A stretch of 6,653 nt of DNA from Pseudomonadales bacterium (GTDB lineage Bacteria > Pseudomonadota > Gammaproteobacteria > Pseudomonadales > Azotimanducaceae). How positions within the stretch are numbered: the first letter of the stretch is position 1; each line of letters opens with the position of its first letter. Position numbers and translations under genes: made by a program. Of the stretch, positions 6,330 to 6,653 are shown piece by piece. Below the pieces are notes generated by a model. That model was given only the letters and a program-made list of their open reading frames with translations, did not search any database and was not told the DNA's origin. The DNA is taken from the NCBI GenBank assembly GCA_028822125.1, contig JAPKEK010000126.1, positions 1-6,653 of the forward strand, given 5' to 3'.

Positions 6330-6653
6330 TTGAATAACTTCTTTCAAGTAATATCAATCAGCTTCATATTAATCTTTTCATTCGCGGTTGTTGCCCCTGT
6401 GCAGGCCGATTCGGCGGTCAAGGTGCCGATATTTGAGGTGGATCCCTACTGGCCCCAGCCATTGCCAAACCATTGGGTACTGGGCTCTGCTGTGGGTGTT
6501 GGGGTTGATTCACGGGACCATGTCTATGTAATACATCGGCGCAACAGTTTTAACGAACGTACCGAGATCGGTGCGGCAACCGATCCTAAAACCGCAGAAT
6601 GTTGTATTCCGGCACCTAATATCCTTGAATTCGATCCTGAAGGCAATCTGGTT
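6330..6653 (+). CDS. Secreted NHL-type beta-propeller, N-terminal part (cut by window edge)
   Basis: The reading frame is open from a TTG at 6330 to the right edge (108 codons, no stop), so only the N-terminus is visible. It starts with a Sec leader (hydrophobic residues about 7-22, VQA before Asp27). A first propeller blade follows: FEVDPYWPQPLP (35-46), VGVGVDSRDHVYVIHR (55-70) and LEFDPEGNL (99-107). The pair Cys91-Cys92 lies in ECCIPAP just before the next blade. This arrangement is typical of exported NHL-repeat proteins often annotated as six-bladed propellers or alpha-amidating-lyase-like. It is the second such protein here, divergent from the HupE-like gene and separated from it by 90 bp. 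Its substrate and full length cannot be told from this fragment. Confidence 0.8.
   Translation, partial: MNNFFQVISISFILIFSFAVVAPVQADSAVKVPIFEVDPYWPQPLPNHWVLGSAVGVGVDSRDHVYVIHRRNSFNERTEIGAATDPKTAECCIPAPNILEFDPEGNLV

Overview
The window looks like chromosomal DNA of a free-living, probably marine or aquatic, gammaproteobacterium. This is an inference from the mix of periplasmic enzymes (two Tat-type twin-arginine leaders, a c4-like dihaem cytochrome, Sec leaders) and moderate base composition. No rRNA, tRNA or other phylogenetic marker is present, so the placement is tentative. I see no transposase, phage gene, tRNA or CRISPR array.

Layout, left to right. Positions 1-76 form a near-perfect hairpin that begins exactly at the window edge. 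A plus-strand gene (127-993) encodes an exported dienelactone-hydrolase-family enzyme. It converges on a four-gene minus-strand operon that reads from 4874 down to 1101. In transcription order the operon holds: a secreted NHL-type beta-propeller related to peptidyl-alpha-hydroxyglycine alpha-amidating lyases (4874-3837); a Tat-exported FAD amine/L-amino-acid oxidase-like flavoprotein (3844-2279, overlapping the previous gene by 8 bp); a dihaem cytochrome c (2272-1640, 6 bp after it); and a signal-peptide-bearing RidA-family protein (1592-1101, 47 bp after it). Upstream is a minus-strand gene for a HupE/UreJ-like membrane protein (6239-5013). Divergent from that, and cut by the right edge, is a second secreted NHL-type propeller (6330 to beyond 6653) with a TTG start.

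How the genes may work together: the operon reads as a periplasmic amine or amino-acid oxidation module. The flavoprotein would oxidise a substrate to an imine. The dihaem cytochrome would take its electrons, as c-type cytochromes do for NicA2-type flavin amine dehydrogenases. The exported RidA would hydrolyse the imine to a carbonyl compound plus ammonia. The beta-propeller has no assigned role; it may bind or process the substrate. Gene order, tight spacing and a common exported destination are seen directly or predicted from leaders. The electron-transfer and imine-hydrolysis scheme is inference from family knowledge, and the substrate is unknown.
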